A stretch of 64,000 nucleotides of DNA from Plantago major (lineage: Eukaryota > Streptophyta > Magnoliopsida > Lamiales > Plantaginaceae): positions 95,251,352 to 95,315,351 of the forward strand of contig CM048841.1 in NCBI GenBank assembly GCA_026545765.1, written 5' to 3'. Under the pieces are notes generated by a model. That model ran no database searches and was not told the DNA's origin. It saw only the letters and a list, made by a program, of their open reading frames with translations. Positions 12,401 through 23,589 of the stretch are shown in pieces; within the stretch, counting starts at the first letter, position 1, and each line of letters opens with the position of its first letter. Position numbers and translations under genes: made by a program.

Positions 12401-14318
12401 TATCATCTTCAATAAAATTAAAATCCATTCCGTTTTTTCTCCAAAGATCTAGCTGATGAGCAATATCTAGACGATTTATATTGGATCCACCAGCCTGGCT
12501 TAAAAGGCAAGACAATCTGACATCTCCTCTGGAAGCAGCAAGTTCGACAGCAGCATCCATCTGGCGGCCAGTAAGCAGCAAGAATATATGTTCTAAATCA
12601 CTTGTTCCATCAAGTGAACTAACCTCATCTTGCACGCGATGGTAAACACTTTCTTGCAGCCAATAGCTAAAGTCTGCTCGCCTCATGAATGGAAGTGCTT
12701 CCTGATCAAGATCTGGATAACTCTCCATCCCATCCTGTATCATATCCTCATCATTGGCATCCAAAGGTTTCAATTGACCACCCATTTTCCGTAATGAGAA
12801 TAGAACTTTAATTAATTCCCAAACCAACACTTGGTGCATTAGCAAGATACGGGAAGCTGGGGATAAAGTAGGCACCTCTAATTGCTTCTCAATGATGTCT
12901 GTGTAACTCTGACAAACATCTGGAAGACTCAACCTGTCACAAACAAGCTTTTGAATCTTCAACTCAAAGGTTTGAAATTCAATTTTTCTAGTTTCATGAC
13001 TCAATTCCATGTGAAGATTGAGGGGCGCATCAAAACACAACTCACTCAGTTCTTCTTTAATTTTGTTATTCTCATCTCTCGTCACTCGGTCAAGTGCAAC
13101 TTTTTCAAGATGGATCACAGAGGACAATGTACAACGGCCATTAGCACTGCCAGCGGGCATACCAGAATGAACAAATGTGCCATTTGGACCCCAACCTACT
13201 CGGAAAGATCTACCCATGAACAATGCTGCATCGACAATATTATTTGAATGACTTCCAGCTACTGGCGTTTCGTTCTTCATCTCAAGCTCGAAACCTACAG
13301 GTTTTGGTGTCTTTATATGCAAACCTTTATTCTGTTGGGTCATCCAAATGGCTCCAGGAGGACTAGAGGTGAAACTTACGGGGTTATATTCCAGTAAAGC
13401 TAATGGAGTCTTACGATAATGCGCAGTATTTGTCTTATGAACTGTCTTCTGGGAGGAATTCCGCAATGGTGACCTTGAGTAGGATTCTTTAGTAAAAGAT
13501 GGAGTATCATGAGAAGGCAAGCCACTGTGGCCCTCTAGCTCATCCTCCTCTGTGGGTAACAGCAACATCCTCAAATCTTTCATTCTGCCAGGATCAAGCC
13601 CAAGGTGGGCAGGAAGAGAATGTGGAAGTGGACTTCGGTTTTCTGAATGCATTTCCTCATCAACGTCTGATAAGTCACTACCATTCATGTCCACAGGATC
13701 TTTTGCTTCAAGAGACACATCATCCATTGCAATATCCTCTTCATCATCATCATCAAAACCAAATCTGCTAAAATGCGGTACCATAAATTTCCATTCACCA
13801 TGAAATTGATCATAAGAGAGAAACTGGGCTCCTTGACTCTCTGTCTTACATTTCAACTTTCCCTCAATTTTTCTTAAACATCCCTCAGTCTTATTGGGGG
13901 ATTTTACTTTAAGTAGTAAAGTTACTTTGGCTGGTTTGTTAAGCCCCTGACCTACTACCGGCTTTGAATTTTCATCTCCATACACAATAACTTCATTCCG
14001 GTTGAATTTAATGATGTGGTCTAGATCCAAAGATCTAACATCAGTTTCCCCAATAAATTTGACATGCCCATAACCAAACCTCCCAACAACGAAGTCTTGG
14101 ACTCTGCTGCAATAACCCGGATTCATAAACTCCCGAATAGCCAGCTCACTTATGCAAGGTTCTGTATAATAATCAGAACATTGCAATGTGGGCAAACAGT
14201 GTTCGACTTCTCGTGGGACCATAGATAATGGATCTCCAACATCCATAGAAATTCTTCTTCTCTTGCATTCAAAATCCAGGACACGACTAGGTTCTACTGT
14301 CCCAACCTGAACATCCAT
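9456..14318 (-). CDS. NUP96: nuclear pore complex protein NUP96 (Nup96 with N-terminal autopeptidase-like domain)
   Basis: Five coding exons, 14318–11757, 11527–11404, 10821–10673, 10313–10216 and 9651–9456, splice in frame to 1,042 residues, close to the Arabidopsis protein (MOS3/SAR3). Residues about 60–180 form the Nup98 C-terminal (autopeptidase-like) domain: GRFGYGHVKFIG, the LDHIIKFNRNEVIVYGDE strand, then VPHFSRFGF with the HFS site at 182–184. An acidic linker (DDDDEED) follows, then the alpha-helical Nup96 region with HQVLVWELIKVL, LTGRQMDAAVELA and the C-terminal helices. Nup96 is part of the Y-shaped (Nup107–160) scaffold of the pore; plant mutants affect mRNA export, immunity and auxin responses. 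The true start is ATG 14318, since the upstream extension begins at TTG and then meets a stop. A leader intron (donor near 14863, acceptor near 14391) is likely. Confidence 0.95.
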
Positions 14319-15237
14319 GCTTAGCTCAAACCTCAGCAAAAAGGCCTATAGTCGTCCAATACACACTACAGCCACCCAGCTGGTACTAGCATTCCACTGC
14401 TCAAATTAGCACAAAACAAACATAACCTACAGTTAATAGTATACTCAATCAGGTCGCTGAATGGCAAGCAAAATATCCTCTATCAGCTAACTGTACTATA
14501 CCGTAAATAAGGCCAATAAACCCAGATTTTCCCATTTTAAAACTCTCAGCTATACTTAAACGAGCTTTTAGTCGATGAAAATTGTCACAGAGACACTTTT
14601 GCTGGTCAAATCGACATGCCACAATCAGAGAGCAAAAGGAACTTTAGTTGTTTACTTGTCAACAGCATAAAATGGAAATAAGAACAAACACTCCTCTTCT
14701 GTCCTACATTTCAATTCCTATTTCAATTTGTAAGATCCTACAGTAAACCAAACCAGGACACCATTGACCTAACAGTGCGTTCCAGGTGAACTAGAAGTGA
14801 AAACAGCAAAACCCTAACGAATACAAATGTCAAATTGAAAATAAAATGGAAAGCAAACATACCTGTGGATTGGACTTGCAACTGAACTGAGGATTTGTTT
14901 CTTCACGGTGAGATGACGATGAGCGGGAGTGAAGAAGAAGACGAAAAGGGTTTTAGGCTTTGAAGACAATTTACTGGGCACTGTTTGGGCAAAATCTGAG
15001 AAACGTGTTTTACTCCAATATTGAACTCGCAGGGGCTTTCCATAACGTGTTTCACATTCCTTTTGCGGGTTTTGTTTGTGTTTTATCTCGAACTTAAAAC
15101 GTGATTTCGCGTTTAATTTAAAACACTGTTCGTGTTTTCATTTAAAAGTGTAGTATTAATTTCACTTCTACAAGGTAGAGTGATACAGTGTCCTAGGAGC
15201 TACGATCAAGGGTTTAACAATGATATCCATTGCGTTA
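14319..15237 (-). promoter_or_regulatory. NUP96: NUP96 leader with probable 5'-UTR intron, and upstream promoter
   Basis: On the minus strand an AG/GTATG donor occurs at about 14863 and a pyrimidine-rich stretch with TGAGCAG acceptor at about 14391, consistent with a roughly 470-nt intron in the 5' UTR. The first exon would lie at about 14870–14960. Beyond 15000 no element is recognised until the transposon at 15238. Confidence 0.45.
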
Positions 15238-16861
15238 TAAGCTTTTAATGGGTAGGGTACAACCCCCTACCCGAACAAGATCCGTACACATGTTTTGGTG
15301 TTTGGGTACGGGTCGGTATGTACCCAGACCAATCCAGAACCCTGTAGGCAGGACCCGAACCCGATCAACCCAAAAACCCGGTTCAAACCCGACCCGACCT
15401 GATACGAGTTTTTTTTTTTTTTTAAATAACCTTGCAATTACCATATCATACTTGTGGGAATGAATTACGAGATTTGTATGTACTACGTTTCTGAAATTGG
15501 AAGAAAATTAATTGGGAGCTTATCCTTTCAATAAAAGAATCTGTTGCCTTAAGTGCCATCCATTATCCCTTCTACTTGAGGTTGATAGAATTTCATCTCA
15601 TCTAAAAGCTCGAACTTGTAGAGAGGTGTCGAATCTAGTCATATATATTAATACTCCAATACTTTCCCACACTCGTGTCCAATTTCATCCTCTTTGGGGA
15701 GGTCATTCGAGTGGAAATTTAATATGGGGCGGAGTTTGTCTCCGTGGAAATTCGAACCCGGTTAGGCGTGAGCCAGAGACTCACTCTGATACCATGATAG
15801 AATTCCATCTCATCTAAAAGCTCGAACTTGTAGAGAGGTGTCGAATCTAGTCATATATATTAATACTCCAATACTTTCCCACACTCGTGTCCAATTTCAT
15901 CCTCTTTGGGGAGGTCATTCAAGTGGAAATTTAATATGTAGGAGTTTGTGGAAATTGAACCAGTTAGCGCGTGAACCGAGACTCACTCGATCTACGATAG
16001 AATTCCATCTCATCTAAAAGCTCGAACTTATAGAGATGTGTGGAATCTAGTAATATATATTAATATTCCAATTTAAGTAATACTATTCTATTATTGAAAA
16101 TGCTTATTAGTTTCCCGTTGAATAATATAGGTTAATCCTTCTACTTGGGGTTAATGGTCTTGAAATTCAAACCAGTGCAAGAAAAAAGGAGTTCAAGAAA
16201 TCCCTAATAGAATGGAATCAACACAAATTGAAACATCAACTATAATAGAATGGAAGAACTCTCAGTATCGAGCAAAAGACAAAAACCCATAGTCGACATC
16301 AGGTCGGCGAGAATGATCGACCAATCACTGAAACATTTCCGCCATTGATGATACAGATGCAAACTTTATCGGTGAGGTGATAAAGATGTTGCCAATAGTA
16401 GACCAAACCGAGGTTGATTTGGCTGTTTTTGGATGGAGTACAGTACAGATTTGATGTTTTGTGTGATGCAATTACAGTGGTACACACTACACTGTGTGAG
16501 AGAAGATGGTGTAAGAAATCTGCAAATTTTGGTTTGATCAGTGGAAAAGGAGAAAGATGCAAGCTTTGGTTGAAGATGTCACCATTAATTTAGCTGAGAA
16601 AGACGATGGGAGAAGAAGACCTAGGTCGAGATTTTCAGATTGAAGTCACGTTCAGATTTCCAGATCTGACTGATGAGCACGTTTTTTTCAGATTTTAAAT
16701 ACGGGTTTGGTGGGTTCTACCAGTACCCGACCCCTACCTGTTATTAATTAACGGGTCAGGTACAGATACGGGTAGAGGATCCGATAAGAAAATATCGGGT
16801 CTCTACACGATTGGTAAAAACGGGTTCGCGTTGGATAGAATCCAACCCGTTTAAAAGCTTA
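15238..16861. mobile_element. hAT-like non-autonomous DNA transposon with 8-bp target duplication
   Basis: The ends are perfect 11-bp inverted repeats: TAAGCTTTTAA at 15238–15248 and TTAAAAGCTTA at 16851–16861, followed inward by GGGT / ACCC. They are flanked by an identical 8-bp direct repeat TTGCGTTA at 15230–15237 and 16862–16869 (10 bp if the outer A and T are counted). Length 1,624 bp. Subterminal sequences are rich in GGGTACGGGTC and its complement, as in many plant hAT-derived MITEs. No transposase is encoded. A TRIM-like LTR array sits inside. The 8-bp duplication points to hAT; a Mutator-like origin (9–11 bp) is the alternative. Confidence 0.7.
15583..16080 (-). mobile_element. TRIM/SMART-type small LTR retroelement in tandem (LTR–int–LTR–int–LTR)
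   Basis: A sequence of about 80 bp starting TGATAGAATT[T/C]CATCTCATC occurs three times, at about 15583, 15795 and 15996, separated by two related internal stretches of about 130 bp. On the minus strand the repeat ends in ...TCTATCA and is directly followed (15794–15784) by TGGTATCAGAG, the classic primer-binding site complementary to initiator tRNA-Met. The second junction has lost the site. There is no coding capacity. A similar 16-bp string, CCTTCTACTTG[A/G]GGTT, flanks the array at about 15568 and 16138. The structure fits a terminal-repeat retrotransposon in miniature made tandem by unequal LTR recombination. Confidence 0.65.
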
Positions 16862-16983
16862 TTGCGTTATATTAGGTGTTGATGTTGTCATTGGCATGTG
16901 AATCCACGAACTATTTAATTGTTTTAAATTTAGGGCGAGCAATACATGACAGCTGGAAGGGGAAAAGGTAATATGTATTACAG

Positions 16984-16984
<1 letters not shown>

Positions 16985-17067
<83 letters not shown>
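16985..17067. repeat. (TA)n microsatellite
   Basis: About 40 uninterrupted TA units, at the tail of the repeat copy that runs on to 17575. Confidence 0.97.
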
Positions 17068-17072
<5 letters not shown>

Positions 17073-17575
17073 TGGACAACTATCGGAGTTATGCAATTGA
17101 GTATTTAATTTAAGTTAAATTGGACTCATTTGTAATATATATGTAAATTAGACTTTAATCACAAAAAATCAATATGTATTATTCATTCTAATTTTAAGCT
17201 CTAACGCAACTCCAACAAAATCAATTTATCATTTGAAAAACTTAATATGTCTTCTCCAATTAAATTCCAAGTCCTAAATCAATCCAACAGAATCAATTCA
17301 TCAACTCAACCCGTCCTCCCCAATTAAATTCAAAATCTAATACAACCCCAACAGAACAAATTCATCATTTAAAAAAACAATAACCAATATTTTTTCTCCA
17401 TCTTCTTTAATTAAATTGAAACATATTTAATTTGCACTAACTCAAACCCTAATTCAATTCGGAAAAGACAACTCATTATCAGAAACAATGATAGTACTTA
17501 CCTTCATATATTTTTTTCTATTATTTGTAACTAAATGCCACAATAACACGCATAGTGTATTCTCACGTTCTAGTA
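17068..17575 (-). mobile_element. 0.5-kb repeat, copy A (Helitron-like head hairpin, TA-rich tail)
   Basis: Read on the minus strand from 17575 it starts TACTAGAACGTGAGAATACACTATGCGTGTTATTGTGGC and ends GTTGTCCACTTTTATATATA. It matches the copies at 21271 and 22964 along the whole length, including ATTAAAGTCTAATTTAC and TTAAATTAA[A/G]TACTCAATTGCATAACTC. No coding sequence. The head with ACTAG and a short hairpin resembles the 36.1-kb end of the large Helitron, so a non-autonomous Helitron relative is possible, but the tail lacks an obvious hairpin plus CTRR. Confidence 0.55.
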
Positions 17576-18015
17576 AATTTATTTCATGTCAAACTTAAAA
17601 ATCGAGGTATTGTAATAAATCTGGCCTATTTGCAAAAAGTATCATTTTTGCAACAGATCGCGGGAAATAGAGTTTTATGATTGAATTGAATCCTGCATAA
17701 GGATGTTCTTTGAAGTATGACAAATTATTATTATTATACTATTAAATGAACCATAAAGTCTACTACTTTATTTCTCTCCAGAACCAATAAGTACAAGCCG
17801 ATCCGAAGATACAGGCAATATCAAAACAACCAAAAGAATCAAAAGGACTAAAAGAGTTCTAAAGTATAGATGTTATACTATCCTAACATCAACTTTGCGC
17901 AATGCGCACGTAAACTAGGGTCTACCCAAGCTCTGTTGATCACTATGTCAATAATTTTATCCCCAAGATGAAGATCGGCAGTCCTTTGCTGGAAACAAAC
18001 AGCATTCCTCTCAAT

Positions 18016-19397
18016 TCATAGTGCGTATATAGTTTCCGCAAATGCACTCTTAAGTAACTTCGCTTTCCAACTCTTCCCTCCAAAACGACGACTCATCAAG
18101 TCCAGTTCTGCATTCCAGCTAAGCGGAGAACGGTCGATTTTCAGCCATTCCATCACATGACGCCAAATGTTGCAGGTGTAGGCGCATTCAAAGAACAGGT
18201 GTTGTTGTGTCTCGGCATGCGCACAGAACATACAGCTCGGGTCGACAGCCGGATTCCATCGACTAATTCGGTCCTTCGTTGCTAGGCGTTCGTTCAGAGC
18301 CATCCAGGTACAGAAAAGAGCCCTAGGACTAGCTTTATTTCCAAACCAGAATTTCCTCCACACTTTACCTCTTGTCTGACACCCCGCAATTCTTTATATA
18401 AAGTCCGGGTGGGAAATCTTTGCGAATTCAGCGCTATCAACCAAGTGTGTGTATTTCTCACCATGGATCGAGCTTTCATCATTGCCTTAAGTATCCAAGA
18501 GCAATTCTCAGATAATCGAACATCCATCACCTCTCGATTTTTAATGTAGTAGCAGTGTATCCACTTAACCCATAGCTTATCCGCCTTGCAACACACATTC
18601 CATAACAACTTTGCAATGGTACATTTATTCCAGTCGGCAAGCGAGGTGAAGTTCAGGCCTCCCGCATTCTTCTCATCACAAAGCTTTGCCCATGCGATCG
18701 GCGATTTCCGAGTAACTTCATCAGTTCCACTGCAAAGAAAAGATCGACAAATGGCTTCAATATGCTTTAGCACCGTGGAAGGCATAGGGAAAACCTGTAG
18801 CCAGTAGCTCGTCATGGCATGTAGGACACTCCGGATAAGCTGGAACTTGCCCGCATAACTAAGTAGCTTGGAGGTCCAATGTCGGATTCTATCTGTGATG
18901 CGGTCGATGAGTGGTTGGCAGTTGCGCACTGTCAACTTGCGAGTTGAAAGTGGGATGCCAAGATACTTTATAGGTAGTTTGCCCTCCGCAAAACCTGTCA
19001 AACGGAGGATCTGTGATCTCTCGGCTACTCCAACTCCTCCAAAGAAAACTTGGCACTTTCGTGGGTTAGCTGACAGTCCTGTGGAGCGGGAGAAGGTATG
19101 GAATTGCTCCATGAGGAGCTCAACGGAGCAGACATCGCCACGAACGAACATCAGGAGATCATCGGCAAAACAAAGGTTAGTGATACCCAATGTTTCGCAT
19201 CGAGCATGGTAGTTGAAGTCAGGATTTCGCTTCAACTTTCCCAAAACTCTGTGCATGTACTCCATCATGATAACAAACAGAAGAGGCGAGACGGGATCTC
19301 CCTGATGAATGCCACGCTGAGCTTTTAATAATTTGGAAGGAACTATGTTATATGTAATAGTTCCAATCATATCACATATATCAACCTTATACATCAA
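18016..19397 (-). pseudogene. LINE (non-LTR retrotransposon) reverse transcriptase fragment, 5'-truncated and frameshifted
   Basis: The minus-strand reading gives the core of a plant L1-type RT: QRGIHQGDPVSPLLFV, the catalytic NLCFADDLLMFV (FADD box), then GLSANPRKCQVFFGG, IKYLGIPLS and WNKCTIAKLLWNVC. A frame change at about 18350 leads to the zf-RVT region: FGNKASPRALFCTWMALN, then DPSCMFCAHAETQQHLFFEC. The endonuclease and the first half of the RT are absent, as expected for 5' truncation during target-primed reverse transcription. The 3' end probably lies near 17.8 kb, but I could not find a clean poly(A) tail or target duplication. Confidence 0.88.
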
Positions 19398-20628
19398 TTT
19401 GAATTATAGTGCATATTTAATTCATCATGTGATCATTTTTCTCTTATTGTATTAAACATATCAAAAAATTTACCCCGAGTAGGGGATTAACATATTCTTC
19501 ATGACTTCAAACTTAACTTATTGTAGCAAATTCACAACGTATACCTTTAGTATTGAGCAAAATATTTTTATGACATGTTCAAGCTCATAGTGTCAGATGC
19601 ACATCGTATGACTCTAGTATTTAGATGTCGCGCATTATACAATTTACCATATTTTGTTTGATTTCTATTGCATGAGTCCGCATACATACTATTCTCTCTG
19701 TCCACATTGAATGAGTGAAGCTTGAAACAAATTTCATCTACTTAAGTCATAGGATGAAGTTGGTAACAAATTTAACCCAAATAATTAACCTTGATATCTT
19801 GTGGCCTTATTAATAATTTCATTCAACGAACCAAGCTCAAACTGTTGGGGTCAATTCCCTATCATGAGAGAAGATAATAAAAAATAGATAGATTTCACGG
19901 ATGAACGATTAAGCGTATAGAATTAGAGGTATTAATTAAATTTCATAATAAATTTTACAAATGAGTGTGAAACATTATTTATACACTCGGCTAATGAACG
20001 TCCGATTATTCTAATCCTGGCTATCTTACTGTTTTAAAGTAAAAAATGTTAAAACATGAGTGATCAAATATAACTTAAGCTTCTCTTCCAAAATAGGACT
20101 TGATTCTTACAGAATCATTCATATGAAAGCAAACTATATTTGTTATCAGGTAAATGACATGAGACTTTCAGTGCCAGCATGTTCGAAAATTGACTTATAC
20201 AGTTTACTTTTAGAACTGATTGACTTAAGCGAAATTATAACAAAGTACTAAAATTATCCCATTGATGTGGATTTACATACAATTACCTAAGGGGAGGTAT
20301 AAATAATAACAAAATTCTAAGTGTATCCTATCATATGGGCCTAAGTAGAATGAACTTAGACGGTATGTGGTAGATGATTGGTCTTGATAGCATTAACACA
20401 TTACTGAACGGCTTGAAAATTGACTCGTACCGATTTTTTTTTTTTAAATAGACAATAGTCAAACCAAATGTTGATCTTACATATTTTAACCCGTAATTCA
20501 GGAAAGCTTATCCAACAAACTAAAAGAACTAAAGAAGCCATTCATTCTTTTATTTTTGTCCTTCAATCGTGATTCAGTTACACTCATAACTGGTCAGTCA
20601 ACTCGAATTCATGAACTTAAAATATATA
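19398..20628. other. intergenic, no recognisable feature
   Basis: AT-rich sequence. The open frame at 20060–20251 has no recognisable domain or splice context. I see no RNA gene or repeat structure. Confidence 0.4.
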
Positions 20629-20865
20629 CTCCCTCAATTTCAGAGAAAGTGTTACATTTTGACTTTGACCGGTCAACTGTATTCGAGTTTGACCACAAAT
20701 TACTCATAAACGATTATAGTAAATAATTTAATAAAATTATATAATAAAAATTTCATTACTAAATTTTCATTATAAACGATTATAATAATTTAATTTTGCG
20801 GTCAAACGCGGAGACAGTTGACCGCAAAATAGTAAAATGTAACAATTTTTCTGAAATGAAGGGAG
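20629..20865. mobile_element. Stowaway-like MITE (Tc1/mariner type)
   Basis: It begins CTCCCTCAATTTCAGA[G]AAA and ends in the complementary TTTCTGAAATGAAGGGAG, flanked on both sides by TA. Length 237 bp. It forms an imperfect hairpin with the TTTGAC / GTCAAA arms characteristic of Stowaway elements in eudicots. Confidence 0.8.
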
Positions 20866-21686
20866 TATTAGTTGTATTTTAAAGAGTAGTCCACTTGATA
20901 ATTCGCTAGTCAACCCATACAAGCGTCAAACCAACGAATTGGGAAAAATTGACCCGTACAACTTATTTTTAGAACCGACAAGCGTCAAACCAAACTCCAA
21001 TCAAATGAAAATGTTATAAGAAAACTAATCATATGTCGTTACGAGTTTTTTAAAATGCATTATATATTTAAAAAAAAAATTATCAAATGCACAGACGCAT
21101 TATATATCTCAGTAAAACTTAGCAAATGTATATTCGAGATGTTAATAGTATTCAACTTATTTATAGACACCACTAAGCCATATATAAACTTAGGAAACTT
21201 AAAAAAATATTTAGAAAATTATAAATTATTATAATCATTTCTAGATATTTTCTAAATGTTATATATATAGTACTAGAATGTGAGAACACGCTATGCGTGT
21301 TATTGTGGCATTTAGTTACAAATAATAGAAAAAATGTATGAAGATAAGTAATATCAAGTTGTTTCTAATAAAGAATTGCATATTTTCGAGCTGAATTAGG
21401 GTTTTTGTTAGTGTGAATTGATCTGTTTCAATTTAATTAAAGATGATGGATAAGAAATATTGATTATCATTGTTGTTGTTGTTTTTATGATGAATTGATT
21501 TTGTTTGGGTTGAATTAGAGCTTTGAATTTGATTGGAGAAAGGGATTGAGTTTTTTTTAATGGTGAATTGATTATGTTGGGGTTGATTTAGAATTTGGAA
21601 TTTAATTGGAGAAGATAAATTGAGTTTTTTAAATGATGTATTGATCTTGTTGAAGTTGCATTAGGGCTCAAAATTAGAATGAATAA

Positions 21687-22821
21687 CACTACAAGAATCC
21701 ATCCGTAACGGGACGGAAAGGGGCGACGGATTTTATCCGTCGCCCCTGTAGCGACGGATCGCTACTTGGGGCGACGGATTCTATCCGTCGCCCCGTTTGG
21801 CGACGGATAAAGGTTATCCGTCGCTCTGTAGCGACGGATAAAATTATCCGTCTGAGGCGTTGACCAAAATTTAAAAAAAAAAAAAAAAAATTTTAGCGAC
21901 GGATAGATTTATCCGTCGCTAAAATAGCGACGGATAAATCTATCCGTCGCTATGTAGCGACGGATAGATTTATCCGTCGCTACAAGGCCGGAAAAAAAAA
22001 AAAATTAGCGACGGATAGATCTAGATCTATCCGTCGCTAAAAACCTAAAAAAAATATAATATATCTCCTCCACCACCTCCTTTTCTCCACTACTTCTCCT
22101 CTCCTCCTCCCACCACCACCTTTCTCCTCCCACCACCACCATCCTCCACCACCACCATCTCCTCCCACCACCACCATCCTCCACCACCACCATCTCCTCC
22201 ACCACCTTTCTCCTCCCACCACCACCATCCTCCACCACCACCATCTCCTCCACCACCTCCTTTCCTCCACCACCATCTCACCACCACCTCTCTCCTCCCA
22301 CCACCACCATCCTCCACCACCACCATCTCCTCCACCACCTCCTTTCCTCCACCATCCTCCTCCACCACCATCTCCACCACCACCACCTCTCTACTCCCAC
22401 CACCACCGCACCACCACCCTGCCACCACCACCATCTCCTCCACCACCACCACCCAGCCACCACCACCATATCCACCACCACCACCACCACCACCTCCCAC
22501 CACCACCGCACCACACCCACCGCACCACCCACACCACCACACTGCCGGTGTAATCTGAATATAAAAATTGTACGGATTTTATTTTTTTTTAAAAAAAAAA
22601 AATGGGGCGACGGATAGATCTATCCGTCGACGGATAGATCTATCCGTCGCCCCATAATCATTTTTTTTTTTTTAAAAAAAAAAAAGGTCAATCCGTCGTC
22701 CAATCCGAATCGACGGATTTTATCCGTCGCCACAGCCTCTGGGCGACGGATTTTATCCGTCGCCGGTGAGGCGGATAGGCTGTCAGCGGATCTATCCGTC
22801 GCCATCCTGATTTTTGTAGTG
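21687..22821. mobile_element. non-autonomous CACTA (En/Spm) transposon with GCGACGGAT subterminal palindromes
   Basis: Ends are CACTACAAGAATCCATCCG and, inverted, CACTACAAAAATCAGGATGG, the canonical CACTA terminus. A 3-bp target duplication TAA lies at 21684–21686 and 22822–22824. Length 1,135 bp. Both subterminal zones (about 21710–22035 and 22600–22805) consist of many copies of GCGACGGAT and its complement ATCCGTCGC, often paired into 20–24-bp palindromes, the arrangement expected for transposase-binding subterminal repeats. The middle is a CCACCACC-type minisatellite, so the apparent Trp/Gly-rich frames there are not genes. Confidence 0.9.
22066..22545. repeat. CCACCACCATCCTCC minisatellite inside the CACTA element
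   Basis: Nearly 480 bp of variants of TCCTCCACCACCACCAT, strongly strand-asymmetric (almost no G on the + strand). Open in several frames on the minus strand only because of its composition. Confidence 0.9.
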
Positions 22822-22963
22822 TAAAGACATATTGGTTTTTTGCAATTAAAGTCTAATTTACATAATTATTATAAATCGGTCAAATTTAACTTAAATTAAG
22901 TACTCAATTGCATAACTCTAATAGTTGTCCACTTATATTATATATAAAAAATAATAAAAATAA

Positions 22964-23465
22964 TACTAGAATGTGAGAACACGCTACGCGTGTTATTGTG
23001 GCACATAGTTATAGTTATAGAAGACGTATACGAAGACAAGTAATATTGTTGTTCCCGATAATGAATTTCTTTTTTTTCTTCAAATTGAATTAGTGTTTGA
23101 GTTGATATGTTTTAATTTAATTGGAGAAGATGGAGCATAGTTATCGTTGTTTTTAATGATGAATTGATTTTGATTTTTTTGGGTTGAATTAGAGATTAAA
23201 ATTTAATTGGAGAAGATAGATTGATTTTTTTAATAATGATTTGATTTTGTTGAGTTGAATTAGTGTTTAAAATTTAAATGGAGAAGGAAGATTGATTTTT
23301 GTTATGATGCATTGATTTTGTTGAGATTGAATTAGAGCTTGTAATCTGATTGAATAAAACAGATTATTTTTTTTAATTAAAATCTAATTTAAACATATAC
23401 TATTACAAATGAGTTTAATTTAACTTAAATTAAGTACTCAATTGCACGACTCAAATAGTTATCCA

Positions 23466-23526
<61 letters not shown>
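22964..23526 (+). mobile_element. 0.5-kb repeat, copy C, ending in a (TA)n(CA)n tract
   Basis: Begins TACTAGAATGTGAGAACACGCTACGCGTG, collinear with copies A and B through TTAAGTACTCAATTGCACGACTC and GTTATCCACTTTTATATATA. It ends in an (AT)n tract of about 54 bp followed by ACACAC. The large Helitron's 3' terminus begins 35 bp further on. Confidence 0.6.
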
Positions 23527-23541
<15 letters not shown>

Positions 23542-23572
23542 TACTACTAATACTAATCAAACTAGTACTAAC

Positions 23573-23589
23573 CCGTGGCGATGCCACGG
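23573..23589 (-). terminator. Helitron 3'-terminal hairpin
   Basis: CCGTGGC and GCCACGG arms with a 3-nt loop; 7 nt separate it from the terminal CTAG. In Helitrons this palindrome acts as the rolling-circle termination signal. Confidence 0.85.

Larger units (their letters stand above)
21271..22963 (+). mobile_element. 0.5-kb repeat, copy B, split by a CACTA insertion
   Basis: Begins TACTAGAATGTGAGAACACGCTATGCGTG and continues collinear with copy A to GAATGAATAA at 21686. It resumes after the CACTA element at 22825 with ACATATTGGTTTTTTGCAATTAAAGTC and ends at TTGTCCACTTATATTATATATAAA before copy C. The head contains a hairpin with arms AACACGC and GCGTGTT. Copy A supplies the empty-site sequence (GAATGAATAATACATATTG), which confirms where the CACTA element landed. 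Confidence 0.6.

Noticed and set aside
12117..13803. Several + strand open frames of 68–121 codons
   Set aside because: They lie antisense within the single large NUP96 exon, which has clear protein conservation.
15230..15463. Pro/Arg-rich open frames on both strands
   Set aside because: They arise from the GGGTACGGGTC subterminal repeats of the hAT-like element.
16911..17096. IYIY-rich frame
   Set aside because: Translation of the (TA)n tract.
22005..22542. Trp/Gly/Val-rich open frames on the minus strand (up to 150 codons)
   Set aside because: They are translations of the CCACCACC minisatellite inside the CACTA element, open in several frames at once and without any start context.
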